Origin: a virus
Reading direction: 5' to 3' (one strand)
Length of the DNA: 40,301 nt
Virus record (IMG/VR): IMGVR_UViG_3300048672_000262
Location: 1-40,301 of that record
Under the pieces are notes generated by a model. It made no database searches. It saw nothing but the letters and a program-made list of their open reading frames with translations, and had not been told where the DNA came from. The position numbers and the translations under genes were made by a program. Shown here piece by piece: positions 30,531 through 38,074 of this stretch (its first letter is position 1; every line of letters starts with the position of its first letter).

Positions 30531-30741
30531 CTATAAGATCGCCGATATTAATGTTAATTGTGTTAAGTAGGTCGCCGTAGTGTTTACGAGATGTTAACCC
30601 CTTCTTCCACGACTGTATAACCCGGTTTTTAATTCTTGTTACATTAATGTCGTCTTTGGCATCTGTTTTCAGCCTCCGCAACAATGTAACGTATTGGTCG
30701 GATTTCAACACATCAGATAAAGTAATTTCGTCTAATCTCAT
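30523..30741 (-). CDS. Hypothetical small helical protein (72 aa)
   Basis: The protein begins 'MRLDEITLSDVLKSDQYVTLLRRL' in outline, a helical opening like that of several small head-region proteins here ('MRAKEIL...'). It is basic in the middle ('RIKNRVIQSWKKGLTSRKHY') and ends with 'INIGDLIDK'. Its ATG overlaps the stop of the 454-aa gene (30738-30741), so the two are coupled. Function unknown. Confidence 0.6.
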   Translation of the reverse strand: MRLDEITLSDVLKSDQYVTLLRRLKTDAKDDINVTRIKNRVIQSWKKGLTSRKHYGDLLNTININIGDLIDK

Positions 30742-32102
30742 TTTTTATTGCGCCCCAACTGTTTTTGCTCTTCTTGCTTAAGTATTCCCGATAGGCCACG
30801 TCTTTCTTCTTTTAGAATATTTGTAAATATCTGGCGTACATCTTCGGCAGTTGCTTTTCTTTTAAACAAATTTTTGCCATAATTCATTGCACGCTTAAAC
30901 ATGCCTTGCTTTGGCTCTGCAGTAAGTTCTTTGCCAAAATTTTCCTGCATAAATGCAACGATTTCGTCCGTTAAACCTGCACGCTTTATATAATCAGCAA
31001 TTTTTAATACAGCGTCACTTGGTTGTGTAGTATCATCTTGTTCTTGCTCGTCATCAGTATCATAATCATTGCCGAGTACATTAACAAAGGCTGACTCTAT
31101 TGCTTGTTCATCGAATCCAAATTTTGTTAATATTCGTGCAATATCGCCTGTATCATTTGGGTAACCCTCTGATGCCCATGCTTTTTGCAAACTGCCTATG
31201 TCAATGGATGAGTTACGGTGTGAGTTTTCTTTACTTAGGTAGTTAAATATTTGTCTAACATCGCTTTTATCAGCATAACCCTCATTTAGTGTTTGTTGTA
31301 AGGCATCCCACAACTGCTTTCTTTGCTCAGCAGACATAGAATCACTTATCACACTCTTCAATTTTTCTACTTCTTCTGTTCGTACCTTTTGTGCGTCCAG
31401 CTTCGTATTTCTTTTTCCAACCTGACTAACATCCTGCGAACTTTTTTCTGAACCAGCCAGGATCTTAAATATTGATTCGACTTCTTTTTCACTTAGATCC
31501 TCGCCTGGGTTATCAACAAAATCTTCGTTTAATCCGGCTTTTCTATTAGACCTAGCCTGGCGCTTACGTATTGCATTTGGTGTCTGGCTTACTTCGCCTT
31601 TCTTTTTCCCACCGGTGTGTGGCTTCTTAGATGGTGCCTGCGTAGTTGGTGCTGGCAGAGCTTGCTTAGGGCCAGTAAGTGATGGACGGGGTCCGTATCG
31701 TGGCTCGACGTCTGTAGCATCCTGGTTAGTCCCTGCATACTTGCTCGGGGCGCTAGGTGGTGCCAATGGTGGCTTATGTGGGCCTTGTCCTGGATTACTG
31801 CCGGGGGTCATTCCTGTGTCTAATTGACTACCCGGCTCCCTTTGCACTGCTGGAACATTTGCATCGGTTTGCTGATTTTGCCCCTGCTTTTCAGCGCCTT
31901 GCCTTGCACCTACTACTTTGTCGATAGCTTTGTTTATTGCACTATCGTCATAGTCTGTTTTTACCTGCAAAAAATTAACAACATCAGATGCTGTTACTTT
32001 TCTTTTATAGTTTATTCTGCCGGATTTAGGGTCAGACTGTAGTGCTGCAATCTGATTATTTTTAAGATACTGTATCCAGTCTTTAGTAAGATTAGACGCC
32101 AT
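30738..32102 (-). CDS. Long head-region protein with Pro/Gln-rich linker and repeated helical motif (454 aa)
   Basis: The N-terminus is helical ('MASNLTKDWIQYLKNN'; in-frame ATGs at 32111 and 32120 are alternatives). Residues about 70-190 form a disordered Pro/Gln/Gly/Lys-rich linker. The C-terminal half repeats a short helical motif: 'EKEVESIFKIL', 'KSDVRQIFNYL' and 'AEDVRQIFTNIL' near residues 204, 285 and 433. Low-complexity, multi-helix proteins like this occur next to head genes in T4-like aquatic phages. Function unknown; a particle-internal or assembly protein is a reasonable guess. Confidence 0.55.
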   Translation of the reverse strand: MASNLTKDWIQYLKNNQIAALQSDPKSGRINYKRKVTASDVVNFLQVKTDYDDSAINKAIDKVVGARQGAEKQGQNQQTDANVPAVQREPGSQLDTGMTPGSNPGQGPHKPPLAPPSAPSKYAGTNQDATDVEPRYGPRPSLTGPKQALPAPTTQAPSKKPHTGGKKKGEVSQTPNAIRKRQARSNRKAGLNEDFVDNPGEDLSEKEVESIFKILAGSEKSSQDVSQVGKRNTKLDAQKVRTEEVEKLKSVISDSMSAEQRKQLWDALQQTLNEGYADKSDVRQIFNYLSKENSHRNSSIDIGSLQKAWASEGYPNDTGDIARILTKFGFDEQAIESAFVNVLGNDYDTDDEQEQDDTTQPSDAVLKIADYIKRAGLTDEIVAFMQENFGKELTAEPKQGMFKRAMNYGKNLFKRKATAEDVRQIFTNILKEERRGLSGILKQEEQKQLGRNKK

Positions 32103-32376
32103 GCCCGTCATCACCCTCATCGCAGTCGCCGAACTTAATGCGCTTTACCATGCGAGTAAATCTATTTGGATCAGAGCCGCGTATGCTTGACACAAATCGC
32201 TTCTTAAGCATTTCTGCATCCTCGGGTGTAAAACTCTCATCTATGGACTCAAGTAAGTTTATAGCCGAGACTATAATATGCTGTGCCCGTGCCTCAATGA
32301 GATCTTCCTTGCTTTTTTGAGGTACATATGTGCTAATTTCCTCAAGAATGGATCTGCTTTTACGATTAATGGACAA
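32092..32376 (-). CDS. Hypothetical helical protein with TTG start (94 aa)
   Basis: The reading frame begins with TTG at 32376, supported by GGAG nine bases upstream and a GATAAATA element about 25 bases before it; no ATG fits. The protein is helical, with 'AQHIIVSAINLLESIDESFTPEDAEMLKKRF' in outline (about 31-61) and a basic segment 'FTRMVKRIKFGD', then an acidic tail. This layout is known from head-region genes of T4-like aquatic phages without assigned function. Confidence 0.6.
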   Translation of the reverse strand: MSINRKSRSILEEISTYVPQKSKEDLIEARAQHIIVSAINLLESIDESFTPEDAEMLKKRFVSSIRGSDPNRFTRMVKRIKFGDCDEGDDGHGV

Positions 32377-32400
32377 TTCAGTATCTCCGGTTTGTTCAGC

Positions 32401-32408
32401 TATTTATC
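32401..32408 (-). promoter_or_regulatory. Late-type promoter octamer (GATAAATA) for the 94-aa/454-aa block
   Basis: GATAAATA on the minus strand is 25 bases upstream of the TTG start at 32376, in the gap after the helicase gene. Confidence 0.6.
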
Positions 32409-32422
32409 AACTTTTGTGATTA

Positions 32423-33877
32423 TTATGAACGTTTCTTTAAGAACGCTCTTAAACCAGCAGCACCTTCTATAGCGTCCACCTTAGAACCTTCCCTTGGCGT
32501 GATTTTTGTAATCTCTCCCGAGCTTACATCTAGCTTTTCGCCCGATCTAACTACGCTCTTTTTCTTGAGTTGGTCGTAAATATTTTTAGATGTTGCTTGT
32601 ACTGCATCGTCGTCGCCTTCTTCTAAGTCGGTTATACGCAAACTCTTTGTGTTAAATGCTAAGTCCACTTTAGACCCTACTCCAGAGCTCGAACGTGTCT
32701 TCATAAACTGGATCTGGTAGCGCCCGCCTTCCTTCATTGCTGCACTTGTGAAGATACCGATAACATTATCTGCCGTATTAACTTTAGAGATACCGCCAGC
32801 AATGTGACTTGGGTCAAATTCAATTTCTTCATACGATCCACGATTTAACTGCGAAGCTGAGACTGTAACCGTTTGCAGCTCTACCGCTAAGTTACGCAAT
32901 TCTTCAGTTACATATTTGTCCTTAACGAATAAGTTTTCTGCACTAATCTTCTTACTCATTGGCATCATTAAATCCAAGTAGTCTACTAATATGCAGTCTA
33001 CCTTTAGCCCCATAAAGATTTCGTACTCTTTAATGAATGCACGAATATCGTTTGATGTACAACCGTTTGGCAACTGCTTGACTCGCAAGCTACCTTTGCT
33101 TTTCATTTGCGATGCACGAACCTTCATGTGTACATCGTCAATATTACGCATAACTTCGCGTGTTTCATACCCTGTGTGCATTGCATCAATACGCATTGAA
33201 CATAATTTTTCGCTAAGTTCAAGTGATAGATAAACTACATTGAAGCCGGCCTCTGCCCAATTCACTGCAAGGTTTTGTAAGAACAAGGATTTACCTGCAC
33301 CAGACTGCCCAGCAAAGATTGTTATTTCCCCCTTATTGAGCCCACCGTACAGCTTTTCATCTACCGTTTTCCACCCCGTCGAGCACTGGCCTTTGCCTTC
33401 CCTGATCGCCTCAAGCCGTTCTTTGGGATTGAGGTAATAGTCGGTTCCCAGGTCCTTGACCAATGCGATTTGTACCGCAGCCTTAATGGTTGACTCAACT
33501 TCGCCATATCGTCCTTCTTCTAACAAATCAGGTGATGCAAGGATAGCATCACGCAATGCTTTATGCCTGCAAAACTTTTCAAACTCTCGCAAAAACCAGT
33601 TGTCGTGCTTTGCAGCATCGACTTCCATAAGCATAATGTCTTTGTGCGTTTTTGCTTTGATCTGATGCACAGAGGGGATATCCGAAAAGTCAACACTGTA
33701 GCCCTCAATGAATGCAACAGTATCTCTATTCTGTTTGTCATCAAAATACTGTGACTTCAAAATACCCTTGCATCGCACAAACAAATCGGGCTTACTCATC
33801 ATGAAGCTAATGAATAGATCCTCGATGTCTTTGCTGTAGTCATCTATTTCGCTTGCGTTTGTTTCTTCTTTAATCAT
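32423..33877 (-). CDS. Replicative DNA helicase, DnaB/gp41-like
   Basis: The 484-residue protein has an N-terminal helical region (1-150) followed by a RecA-type domain. Walker A is 'GQSGAGKS' at 190-197, Walker B 'ILVDYLDLM' ends near 304, and the 'VSASQLNR' motif with its sensor glutamine is at 339-346. This is the DnaB/T4 gp41 helicase that unwinds DNA 5' to 3' at the fork and works with the primase. The start overlaps the primase stop as ATGA, so the two are made together. The last about 75 residues are charged and variable. It lacks inteins or insertions. Confidence 0.93.
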   Translation of the reverse strand: MIKEETNASEIDDYSKDIEDLFISFMMSKPDLFVRCKGILKSQYFDDKQNRDTVAFIEGYSVDFSDIPSVHQIKAKTHKDIMLMEVDAAKHDNWFLREFEKFCRHKALRDAILASPDLLEEGRYGEVESTIKAAVQIALVKDLGTDYYLNPKERLEAIREGKGQCSTGWKTVDEKLYGGLNKGEITIFAGQSGAGKSLFLQNLAVNWAEAGFNVVYLSLELSEKLCSMRIDAMHTGYETREVMRNIDDVHMKVRASQMKSKGSLRVKQLPNGCTSNDIRAFIKEYEIFMGLKVDCILVDYLDLMMPMSKKISAENLFVKDKYVTEELRNLAVELQTVTVSASQLNRGSYEEIEFDPSHIAGGISKVNTADNVIGIFTSAAMKEGGRYQIQFMKTRSSSGVGSKVDLAFNTKSLRITDLEEGDDDAVQATSKNIYDQLKKKSVVRSGEKLDVSSGEITKITPREGSKVDAIEGAAGLRAFLKKRS

Positions 33878-34935
33878 CGTGTCCTTCTTGAGCGCTCTGC
33901 CTGCTCAATTTTCCAGTGTAATTCTATTTTTTCTCGTCCGGAAACTGCTGATGCAATAATAGAGTGTAGCGTAAGTAATCTACCATACTTTTCAGCAGCT
34001 TTTGCAGCATCCTTGATTCCGGGTTCCCACTTAGGATAAGATACTGCCCAATCATTATCTATTGCTGCTTTTACTAAGTCCCATCCCTTCTTATCACGGT
34101 CGGGGCAAACAATAACTTCCTTTTGAAGTCTATTTATAATATCAATCTTTGCTTGGTTTGTTTCGCCCAATATTCCAACGCCGTCTGTGGTCCATGCATC
34201 AAGGACACCTTCGTTGACTATAACATATTTACGCGACCAACCTTGCTGATGGTCTATATTATAGACAAAGTCTGTTGGTGATTGTTGATAGTATTTCGGT
34301 ATCTCTTTACCGTCAGTGTCGTAGCATAATCTGGCAGTAAACCCAACTGTTTTATTTTTATAATAGTACGGGATTATTATGCGTTGATTTAGATTTTGTG
34401 TTGTAAGTGGCGACCAATAAAAATTATCTAAATCGTAAATCTTTCTGTTCAGTGCATAGTTTACAACACGCAAAAATTCCGGATCATCTAAACCTGCGTC
34501 TAACCAACTTGTTATAGGCATAGAATCGTCAGGAAGTGGCATTGGCTTCCACTTACTAAACAGATTTTTAAACTTTGTTTCTATATCTACAACAGCAGTT
34601 TCGCCGTCCCGTATAGACTGAATGCTATTCTTCTTCTTAAAGATATCAAATTCGATATGCTTAATAAAATCGTCATCTATGTTAATCTGCTTCAAGAAAA
34701 ACTTAAACGATTTTGAGAGTTCCTTATCTTCAGTATACCCTGCAGAGAACCCGCAATTAAAACAGTTCATTGCAATGGATGTTGGATTAAATTGTATACC
34801 AAACCTATGACGCGTATCGTGACCATGCCCCTGTGTGTGGCAGAGTGGGCAGTTACGTTTATGCCAGCCTTTAGGGGCAGGCTTTAGGGCACCTATATTA
34901 GCAAGTATGGCATCCCTGAGGATATCTATGATCAT
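33874..34935 (-). CDS. DNA primase, gp61/DnaG-like
   Basis: The 353-residue protein has an N-terminal zinc-finger region with C29-x-x-C32 and C58-x-x-C61 ('CPLCH', 'NCFNCG'). A TOPRIM domain follows, with E241 in 'NEGVLDAW' and D278-x-D280 in 'CPDRD'. It makes RNA primers for lagging-strand synthesis with the gp41-like helicase encoded next. The predicted transcription start of its sigma70-like promoter falls on the ATG and there is no Shine-Dalgarno, so the mRNA may be leaderless. Only about 47 bases separate it from the 289-aa gene. Confidence 0.92.
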   Translation of the reverse strand: MIIDILRDAILANIGALKPAPKGWHKRNCPLCHTQGHGHDTRHRFGIQFNPTSIAMNCFNCGFSAGYTEDKELSKSFKFFLKQINIDDDFIKHIEFDIFKKKNSIQSIRDGETAVVDIETKFKNLFSKWKPMPLPDDSMPITSWLDAGLDDPEFLRVVNYALNRKIYDLDNFYWSPLTTQNLNQRIIIPYYYKNKTVGFTARLCYDTDGKEIPKYYQQSPTDFVYNIDHQQGWSRKYVIVNEGVLDAWTTDGVGILGETNQAKIDIINRLQKEVIVCPDRDKKGWDLVKAAIDNDWAVSYPKWEPGIKDAAKAAEKYGRLLTLHSIIASAVSGREKIELHWKIEQAERSRRTR

Positions 34936-34941
34936 ACTACT

Positions 34942-34970
34942 ATTATAGCTGCGTTGTGCAGCAGAGTCAA
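34942..34970 (-). promoter_or_regulatory. Consensus sigma70 promoter with spacer dyad upstream of primase
   Basis: Minus strand TTGACT (34965-34970), 17-base spacer, perfect TATAAT (34942-34947). GCTGC-N5-GCAGC (34948-34962) lies in the spacer. Six bases (AGTAGT) separate the -10 from the ATG, so transcription should begin at or beside the start codon. Confidence 0.8.
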
Positions 34971-34982
34971 CGAAAACCGATA

Positions 34983-35852
34983 TTATGTACGGACTATAAG
35001 TTTTAGCAATGCGCCTGGATCTAATACCTGGGTAGACGGAATATACCTAAACTTTAGCCACATAAAGTTTGCAGCAAATGTCCACGCTTGAGTTCCGGTG
35101 TACCCGATAAATTCAATATCATTAGACATAGAGGTAGGGTATATTTTGAACCATCGTGCTGATGATTGATATGGGTCTGGTGTCTCTTCTAAACTACCCC
35201 AAATTTCTAATATGCCCGTAAAGTTCTGCGTATAGGTAGAGAATGAATGCACAGAGTTAATGTGGTTCAGGACACGCCCGCCAGGTATACGGCCGGTATA
35301 AAATGATGGAGTAGGTGGCCCGAATTGACCGATGTTAATGTCCGGTGTCCAGTCTTTTGGTTCAAATGTAATACTATTAAGTGGAGCCTTAAATGCCTGT
35401 TCAGTGATTTCTATTTCCATAGCAACATTGTCATTCATATCGCTGTACAGTGGTTTTTCAATATAATAGTCTGCAACACCTGCAACAAAATCTTCTGTTC
35501 TGATTAGTACCATGTTATATAGGCCTGGTGCAATAATTGCTATATCTCCGCTGTCTAATTCCAGCGATATAAGACCCTTTGCAGGCCCTAATCTGCATAA
35601 TTTCTCTAATACAACTTTCCTGTTATCGGGGTCCATAATACGCGCATACACTTGCTGATTGCAAGAAATATCATAAGGAACGCGGTCAGGACCTAATGCC
35701 CTAAACATAATTTTATTATCTATTCCCTTATGAGCTTTGATTGGGTTTTTATTCATTGGGCCGTTGTCCTTGCAGTTGCAGAAGGTGTCGCCGACAGCTA
35801 ATAGCTGACGAACATGATCGTACATATATACTTTATTAAATGTGATATCCAT
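34983..35852 (-). CDS. Virion-type beta-rich protein (289 aa)
   Basis: No family is recognised. The protein begins 'MDITFNKVYMYDHVRQLL' and is beta-rich throughout, with several Gly/Pro turns and a C-terminal domain ('YTQNFTGILEIWGSLEETPD', 'WTFAANFMWLKFRY') that looks like a jelly-roll or carbohydrate-binding-like fold. It carries two close cysteines ('CNC', about 24-26). AAGG precedes the start and a late GATAAATA lies 20 bases upstream, consistent with a structural role, possibly baseplate or fiber. Confidence 0.6.
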   Translation of the reverse strand: MDITFNKVYMYDHVRQLLAVGDTFCNCKDNGPMNKNPIKAHKGIDNKIMFRALGPDRVPYDISCNQQVYARIMDPDNRKVVLEKLCRLGPAKGLISLELDSGDIAIIAPGLYNMVLIRTEDFVAGVADYYIEKPLYSDMNDNVAMEIEITEQAFKAPLNSITFEPKDWTPDINIGQFGPPTPSFYTGRIPGGRVLNHINSVHSFSTYTQNFTGILEIWGSLEETPDPYQSSARWFKIYPTSMSNDIEFIGYTGTQAWTFAANFMWLKFRYIPSTQVLDPGALLKLIVRT

Positions 35853-35871
35853 TTATGCCCACCTTTTTACA

Positions 35872-35879
35872 TATTTATC
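35872..35879 (-). promoter_or_regulatory. Late-type promoter octamer (GATAAATA) for the 289-aa gene
   Basis: GATAAATA on the minus strand lies 20 bases before the ATG at 35852. It is back to back with a plus-strand late element at 35920. Confidence 0.6.
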
Positions 35880-35919
35880 ACAAACAGCATCAAAAATATT
35901 TTCTCTTCTGCAGGATTCA

Positions 35920-35927
35920 TATAAATA
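35920..35927 (+). promoter_or_regulatory. T4 consensus late promoter TATAAATA, plus strand
   Basis: TATAAATA exactly matches the T4 late consensus and lies seven bases before the ATG at 35935. The transcript would start almost at the start codon, and no Shine-Dalgarno is present. Confidence 0.6.
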
Positions 35928-35934
35928 AGTTGGT

Positions 35935-36306
35935 ATGATAAATTTAGAAGAAATCAAAGAAAAATTCCCGTTCTTAAGCGGTTTGAGGTGCCAAACGTTT
36001 GAATACATTGGCATTATTCAGAACTCTGACGACAAAATCATAAGTTTTTACGACTATGAATCAATACGAACGCCAGAGGAAAAGAGAGCTTTTCTTGAAC
36101 TTGGGGAAACATGGTGGTGGGAAAGTAACAGACTCTTGCCAATCAATATATTTTTGCAAGGACAAATGCATGATTTCCGATACTGCCTAAAGACAGTAGT
36201 AAACAAAGACATAGAAATAATGTTTGGATCTGTTACCAGCCTAAACAACATTATGCGCAAAAGAATTAAGAAGCGCCAAATACAGCTTATTAGGAAAGCT
36301 GATTAA
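35935..36306 (+). CDS. Conserved small phage protein (123 aa)
   Basis: The second and last plus-strand gene. The protein contains 'FEYIGIIQNSDDKIISFYDYE' in outline, then 'LELGETWWWESNRLLPINIFL' and a basic C-terminus ('RKRIKKRQIQLIRKAD'). I recognise this arrangement as a small conserved protein of T4-like aquatic phages with no known function. Its start lies seven bases from a TATAAATA late element without a ribosome site. Its stop codon overlaps the stop of the convergent DnaE-like gene. Confidence 0.75.
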   Translation: MINLEEIKEKFPFLSGLRCQTFEYIGIIQNSDDKIISFYDYESIRTPEEKRAFLELGETWWWESNRLLPINIFLQGQMHDFRYCLKTVVNKDIEIMFGSVTSLNNIMRKRIKKRQIQLIRKAD

Positions 36307-36899
36307 AACTCATTAGACAGTTGTTCAATTAATAAGTTTAGATTTACAATCACCGCAAGTGCATAAGATATGCTGTGCGATCTTTTAAAGTGATAGTCTG
36401 TTCTATCTAAACTCTTATCCCATATCTCGGCACATACTTTATCCCAGCTTGCATTTTGCAAATAGGCCTTGGCTGGCCTAATCATGGCAAGTATCATGGC
36501 AACATCTTCGACAGATTTTGGTTGGTATCTCTGCAATAAATGCCCGTATCCTTTTAAATGAAATAACTTGTCAGTAATTTCTTCATACTGAAAGAAATCC
36601 CACGGCGGTTCTTTATTTAATAGGTCCAGTAGATGTTGTTCGCTCTTAATGCCTTCATACATATTCACATTAAGAAAATCAATCTTAAAATAACCATAAT
36701 CATTAGCAATGCGGTGATCTATTGTGGATACGTTTGTAGTTGGGTCACGCGGAATATTCTGGAAATAAACGCCAGTTGGGTGTTTCTCAAACTTGTCATC
36801 GGCTCGGTCAATGCGCCCATAGACACATTCCAGCCCTTCTAGGATTTTTTCTCTACCAATACAGTCAATATCGACGTCTGTTGTGACTATGCGTGCCAT
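36303..36899 (-). CDS. Miniature DnaE-like (Pol III alpha) protein, 198 aa
   Basis: Short blocks follow the order of bacterial DNA polymerase III alpha: 'DVDIDCIGREKILEG' (8-22), like the catalytic PDxDIDF...R segment of the palm; 'GYFKIDFLN' (69-77), like GLLKMDFLG; 'SVEDVAMILAMIRP' (129-142), like the FEDLxALxALYRPG block; and 'KRSHSISYALAV' (172-183), like NKSHxxAYA. The protein is about one sixth of DnaE length, and no PHP, HhH or OB domains are visible. The Asp residues of the DxDID motif remain, the third catalytic Asp is not identifiable. Possible roles are a polymerase accessory, decoy or inhibitor. It is the last gene of the uvsW operon, with GGGAG before the ATG. Confidence 0.6.
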   Translation of the reverse strand: MARIVTTDVDIDCIGREKILEGLECVYGRIDRADDKFEKHPTGVYFQNIPRDPTTNVSTIDHRIANDYGYFKIDFLNVNMYEGIKSEQHLLDLLNKEPPWDFFQYEEITDKLFHLKGYGHLLQRYQPKSVEDVAMILAMIRPAKAYLQNASWDKVCAEIWDKSLDRTDYHFKRSHSISYALAVIVNLNLLIEQLSNEF

Positions 36900-36900
36900 A

Positions 36901-37107
36901 TTACTCCCTTTTCCTATTCAACAATTCTGGATTTTGTGTTGCAGTTTGCATACCAAACCTTAGACAAAACGCAGTTGCATCATCGTCGTTAATAAATGTT
37001 AGTGACACATTATCAATAAGATAATCTTCATACTGTATGTTTTGCATAAGCCACGCCCACAACTCTTCTCTGTACCCTATATCGCGCAAAGATATAATAG
37101 CAGCCAT
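36901..37107 (-). CDS. Small 'DAxAFCLxFG' protein (68 aa)
   Basis: No named family. The N-terminal half is helical ('RDIGYREELWAWLMQN'), and the C-terminal half has 'SLTFINDDDATAFCLRFG', related to the 77-aa neighbour and to the 82-aa protein at 13.1 kb. Its ATG overlaps the neighbour's stop (TAATG). It lies just before the DnaE-like gene. Function unknown. Confidence 0.65.
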   Translation of the reverse strand: MAAIISLRDIGYREELWAWLMQNIQYEDYLIDNVSLTFINDDDATAFCLRFGMQTATQNPELLNRKRE

Positions 37108-37340
37108 TATTTAATACCCGCTGGAATATACGGGCAATAGTACACCCCAGCATCATCTGCAAATGATAAAAACTGGTTCCCGAACTTTAAAATAAAAGCA
37201 ACTTCATCTTCTGGGTCGTAAAATGTAAATGCATAGTTGCTGCCGTCTACATAAAAGGATAGTGTACCTCGACTGTACTCGTCCCCGAGATACACAAATA
37301 GTGGAGAACGTTTATCGTAGCCAACAGGAACAGTAATCAT
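37107..37340 (-). CDS. Small 'DExAFxLxFG' protein (77 aa)
   Basis: No named family. A beta-type N-terminus ('SPLFVYLGDEYSRGTLSFYV') is followed by 'AFTFYDPEDEVAFILKFG' and a Cys/Pro-containing tail. Similar to its downstream neighbour (68 aa), so the pair probably arose by duplication. The ATG overlaps the stop of the 245-aa gene as ATGA (37337-37340), indicating translational coupling. Confidence 0.65.
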   Translation of the reverse strand: MITVPVGYDKRSPLFVYLGDEYSRGTLSFYVDGSNYAFTFYDPEDEVAFILKFGNQFLSFADDAGVYYCPYIPAGIK

Positions 37341-38074
37341 AAGCCCGATTGATCTAATATGCTGCGAATGTATTCTACTTCGTCAGCATCTTTCTTAAAC
37401 TTTCTCATCCAAAAACTGGGCTCAATTATAGCACCAATAATCTTAGAGTGATCTTCATTAAACCTGTCCATTAGTGAACCACCAGATTCGCATAGGTATA
37501 ATGCCCACGGGCTGATCTTACCGGCACGGATTAAGTGTGCTGCTTCATTTGCCGAAATCTGGCTAAAAAAGTCATTAAACTCCGTGTTATTTGCAGTTGA
37601 CCAATCTATAATTTCTGCAATAGTACGTTCAATTGCAGTAGTAGCAGGTTCCTTCTTAACCAAGTCTTCGACATACATATAATACACCATGTCGTTAGTC
37701 CAGTCTTTTAACTTTATGCCACCGCGAACTACTGAGTCGATGAACTTGTCTGGATAGATTGGTTTTAAGTTAGCAAGATGATTTCCAAACTTAACAAAAT
37801 CTATATAGTACGGGCTATCTATAAATTCCTGTATAGTCTTTGGCTTCTTAGATGTAGTTGTTAGGTCGTAGAATCTTTGGAAAGTCCTAAACCCAAATCG
37901 TGACGCAGGGGACTCTATCTCCATATGTCTGCGCTTCTTAACGCACATATGGGTTGATAGAGTACTTTCCTTGTGAAATTTAGTTCCGCAGTATTTGCAT
38001 TCAAATGCTTGGATCACTTTCTTACTACTTTCCTTTAGTGTCGCCTTTGAAGATTTCTTTAATGGTTTTGTCAT
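37337..38074 (-). CDS. Conserved phage protein with N-terminal C2HC zinc finger (245 aa)
   Basis: After a Lys/Ser-rich start the protein has 'FECKYCGTKFHKESTLSTHMC' in outline, with C-x2-C, H and C ligands spaced like a classical zinc finger, followed by 'VKKRRHMEIES' and a 180-residue helical domain. Proteins of this form are widespread in T4-like aquatic phages, with no experimentally known function. The zinc finger suggests nucleic-acid or protein binding. The start at 38074 is chosen among ATG 38083 and TTG 38104 on the conserved opening. The first about 50 bases overlap the upstream gp62-like gene, an unusually long overlap. Confidence 0.7.
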   Translation of the reverse strand: MTKPLKKSSKATLKESSKKVIQAFECKYCGTKFHKESTLSTHMCVKKRRHMEIESPASRFGFRTFQRFYDLTTTSKKPKTIQEFIDSPYYIDFVKFGNHLANLKPIYPDKFIDSVVRGGIKLKDWTNDMVYYMYVEDLVKKEPATTAIERTIAEIIDWSTANNTEFNDFFSQISANEAAHLIRAGKISPWALYLCESGGSLMDRFNEDHSKIIGAIIEPSFWMRKFKKDADEVEYIRSILDQSGL

